64,000 bases of DNA from Trogon surrucura (Eukaryota > Chordata > Aves > Trogoniformes > Trogonidae): positions 16,468,238 to 16,532,237 of the forward strand of contig CM036619.1 in assembly GCA_020746105.1 (NCBI GenBank), written 5' to 3'. The translations under genes and the position numbers were made by a program. Below are positions 61,263-64,000 of this stretch, piece after piece (position 1 is the stretch's first letter; the number at the start of each line of letters is the position of its first letter). The notes under the pieces are model-generated. The model was not told the DNA's origin. It saw only the letters and a list, made by a program, of their open reading frames with translations, and ran no database searches.

Positions 61263-64000
61263 ATCAAAGTTTTCTAGTGAAAGTTAACCAACTGAAATTG
61301 CCTTGACAATACTGTTGTGTTTTTCTGAGATACTGAGTGCTTATCAGAGTCAAGAGGACACAAAGAGGAGTAATCTGTTTGGTAGGATGCAGAATGAGAT
61401 TTCTGAACTATAGCAACAATCAGGGGCAGACAGAAACCATGGATTTTTTTTCTTCTTTTGCTAAAGAAACGGTGGGAGGGAGACAGGCCTCTGCCCCAGA
61501 GGTGCCGGTGCTGTGCTCATGCTGGCAGCCGAAATCTGCTCTCACCTCGAGGAAACCGTGCAGCCCCACAGGAGGGGTTGAAGAGTGCAGCTTAAGTAAA
61601 ATAGTGGTTAGGGGGATTTAAAGTTGATTGGTAACCATGGCAAAGTAGTGTAACTGCGGTGACACTGGAAAATCATACCAAATAAACAGAATTCATCCTC
61701 TTGAATTTTCTATGTTGAGCAAACCCATTACTATGATGTCTAGTTCCCAAAGCTTTTAATCTGTTGTCCAACTGTAACATAAAATAAATCATTGTCATTC
61801 TTTGCGTGGAGAAAAATTGGTTTATGTTTTGTCCTGCAGATCAGCTGCAGGTGAAGCACTGAACAGAACTACCATATTAAATTTAAAACTTTGATCATCA
61901 ATTTTAGGGTTCTTTCTCTCTCTGTCATTATAGTATTATCTAACACAAACAATGATATTATTCAAGACATTAAAATCACTTTTGGCTACATCAGAAAATA
62001 AAGTTAGTCCTTCATCGTATACATGTACATACACACAGGTACAGTTATAGACAGTGAAATTGCCTTTACAAAGATGTGTTCTGCTGTTATGTTTCCTCTA
62101 TTAACTGTTACAGATCACATAAAAATAAAACTCACCATGGCAAGGCTTTAGCTCTAGCTACAGAACTGGAAGCCTATAAATTTTACCTAAGTTATAGGGT
62201 CTTTTGAGGTTGGGTTTGTAGGGCCCAAAGGAGGACCTGTGGTGGTGCCATACGCTGTGCTTTCCAGTGTCCCTGGAGGTGATGCAAAGAGCAGCCATAG
62301 ATGCAAATACTGGGGAATGATCTGGAACACACAGCACCAGCAGAGGCAAGATCAATAGTTATAAACAACAGAATATGGGGAAAGAAAGAAAGAAAGGATT
62401 CTCTGGTCTGAGGGCCACCTCTGTGTCTCTAGACAAACCGTCCTGCATTCCACGTCCAGAGAAAATCATGATTTTTGAAACAATAGGGCATGCAAGAAAG
62501 ACATAGAGCTTCTGCTTCTTATGCCATTCAACAAGATTTAGAAGGAAATGCAGCCAGAATTAATGGTCATTACCTGATGAAAACCAGACATCCTTGGGAA
62601 TAGGCTCATACAATCCAGGATAAGTCTAAATGCAATTAAAAGGACTCCGCTGAGGCCAAAATGGCAGAGGAGCCAGAGGAAACAGATGGATCTTGAAGTA
62701 TGGAATCATCGTCATGAGGAAAGACTTTTTTTTTCTGTTCAAAAAAAAGAGAGAAAGAAAAAATCTAAGTTAGGCATTTAAAGCATAGATGTATTTCCCT
62801 AGAAAGCATAAATATCTATAAAGAAGAGATAGTGGCAATCACCTTATTGATTATTTGTAAAGTGGCAATTGGTGTTTTTTTCTGAGTTCTTATTTTTCTT
62901 GAATTTGGCTTATAGATTAGTTAAAGAATGGTTGAGCAATTTTAATGAATGATTCACTATTTACAGTAGTTTCGACTGCCATTCCTTTGTAAGAGGAGAA
63001 TTTAAGTCTACCCCCCCTTAGATTTCACTAACAGAACTATTTTAATGTTGCTTCTTTGTACGGTAATCCTGTAATCATTATAAAAATCAAACACCAGATT
63101 CTCCTTTACCAATTTGATTTACACTCTTGAAGAATCTTTCGCAATTTAGCTCACAGTGTAACAGAGCCTTTATCTGCCTGAAAATCTGATTCAGGGAGTT
63201 CCCTCTGTGTTCCCGTCATTTACAGTGCTGCAGCAGGTGGGTTCTTAAACCCTTTCTATGCAACCTTATGTTAGAAGCAAGAACGGTTGCGTAGATTAGG
63301 ACAGTAGGTTTACTTCAATAAATATTATTGGAGTGGAATACAATCAGCCTCATGTCTATGCTCAGTTAATGGGTGGCTTCACTTGACACAGGAGAAAACA
63401 CTGTAAAATTGTCTTTATAAATTGTGGCACTCTGACTAATAATAAAGTGAAACTTATTTCTTGATTAAAATGTTGCCGGTACATATTTCTAAATACTACA
63501 TGTGGGGAAAAAAAAAAAGTTGTCAGAATTACTTTTGAAAAGCTTTAGGAATTTGGTTCTGATAAGCAAATGGCAGAGCGACAATAGAATTTAGTAATTT
63601 ATCCAGCGTATTAGGATTCATGGGCTACTTATGAGTTTCACCCTCAGGCAAGACCTGTAGTAGTTGGAGGGAAATGATTTATGCGTTGCAATAAACGTTA
63701 CTGCTCAATCTGTTTGCTTGTTCAATGGTTAAAGTCCCAAAAGAAAAGTCTATCTCAAATTAGGACTGGCATGCATTATCTGTCAGCTTTATATAGTACT
63801 GTAAAAGTCATTCAGCTGACAGAAATATTAGCAGAATGTTTTATAGATTTTTGCACTGGATGAATCCTTGCACTGGTGAGGAGAAGCGATGGGGCGGTGG
63901 TGCTGTGCTACAGGATGAAAGTTTCGTGTAGATGAGTAGTTTCACTCAGTGGTTCACTGCAAATGAACATCTGGACTGCATATTGATTCCATGTGTGCAA
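61263..64000. other. Unique non-coding DNA
   Basis: No gene or interspersed repeat is recognised. Contains a (GAAA)4 microsatellite at about 62380-62396 and purine-rich stretches near 62740-62765. ORFs are short (94 codons at most) and unrecognised. Confidence 0.65.

Noticed and set aside
1-64000. CRISPR array, operon, prophage or plasmid features
   Set aside because: No spaced direct-repeat arrays, no dense gene order and no ribosome-binding-site pattern; the repeats are those of a vertebrate genome.
1-64000. tRNA, rRNA or spliceosomal RNA genes
   Set aside because: No recognisable A/B box pairs with cloverleaf pairing and no familiar snRNA or rRNA sequence seen by eye; a covariance-model scan would be decisive.

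Overview
This window looks like non-coding nuclear DNA from a bird. It is A+T-rich by eye, with no CpG island, no closely packed ORFs, no bacterial or phage gene order and no recognisable multi-exon gene. The bird assignment rests on the interspersed repeats. The recognisable LINE copies are CR1 (chicken repeat 1), including one with a 327-codon open reverse-transcriptase tail and the CR1-specific short-octamer 3' end. A solo LTR with TGTCCTGG...CGACA-type ends fits avian class III (ERVL-like) elements. No L1, Alu or B1 sequence is visible. The DNA could be an intron of a very large gene or an intergenic gene desert; the sequence alone does not decide.

Layout. 1-7059: unique A/T-rich DNA. 7060-7156: CR1 3' end (+). 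7157-33333: mostly unique DNA broken by homopolymer tracts, including three very long poly-C tracts near 16.0, 22.7 and 26.2 kb and a T25 tract at 17.8 kb. 33334-33392: internal CR1 sliver (+). 34188-34376: old MIR-like (CORE-SINE type) remnant (-), with a weaker one near 38.0 kb (+). 41.4 kb: CTTT-rich pyrimidine tract. 41.8-42.5 kb: minus-strand run of protein-like open segments of unknown origin. 43803-44635: solo LTR (-). 44636-56118: unique DNA with A- and T-rich tracts. 56119-57165: the youngest-looking CR1 (+). 57.2-60.6 kb: A/T-rich unique DNA with homeodomain-type TAATTA motifs. 60664-61262: two separated minus-strand CR1 pieces. The rest is unique.

No gene is confidently placed and no new biological system was found. 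A few segments have splice-like ends or open frames and are listed at low confidence as exon candidates. In non-coding DNA of this length several such segments are expected by chance. Comparison with transcripts and other bird genomes would settle most of them.
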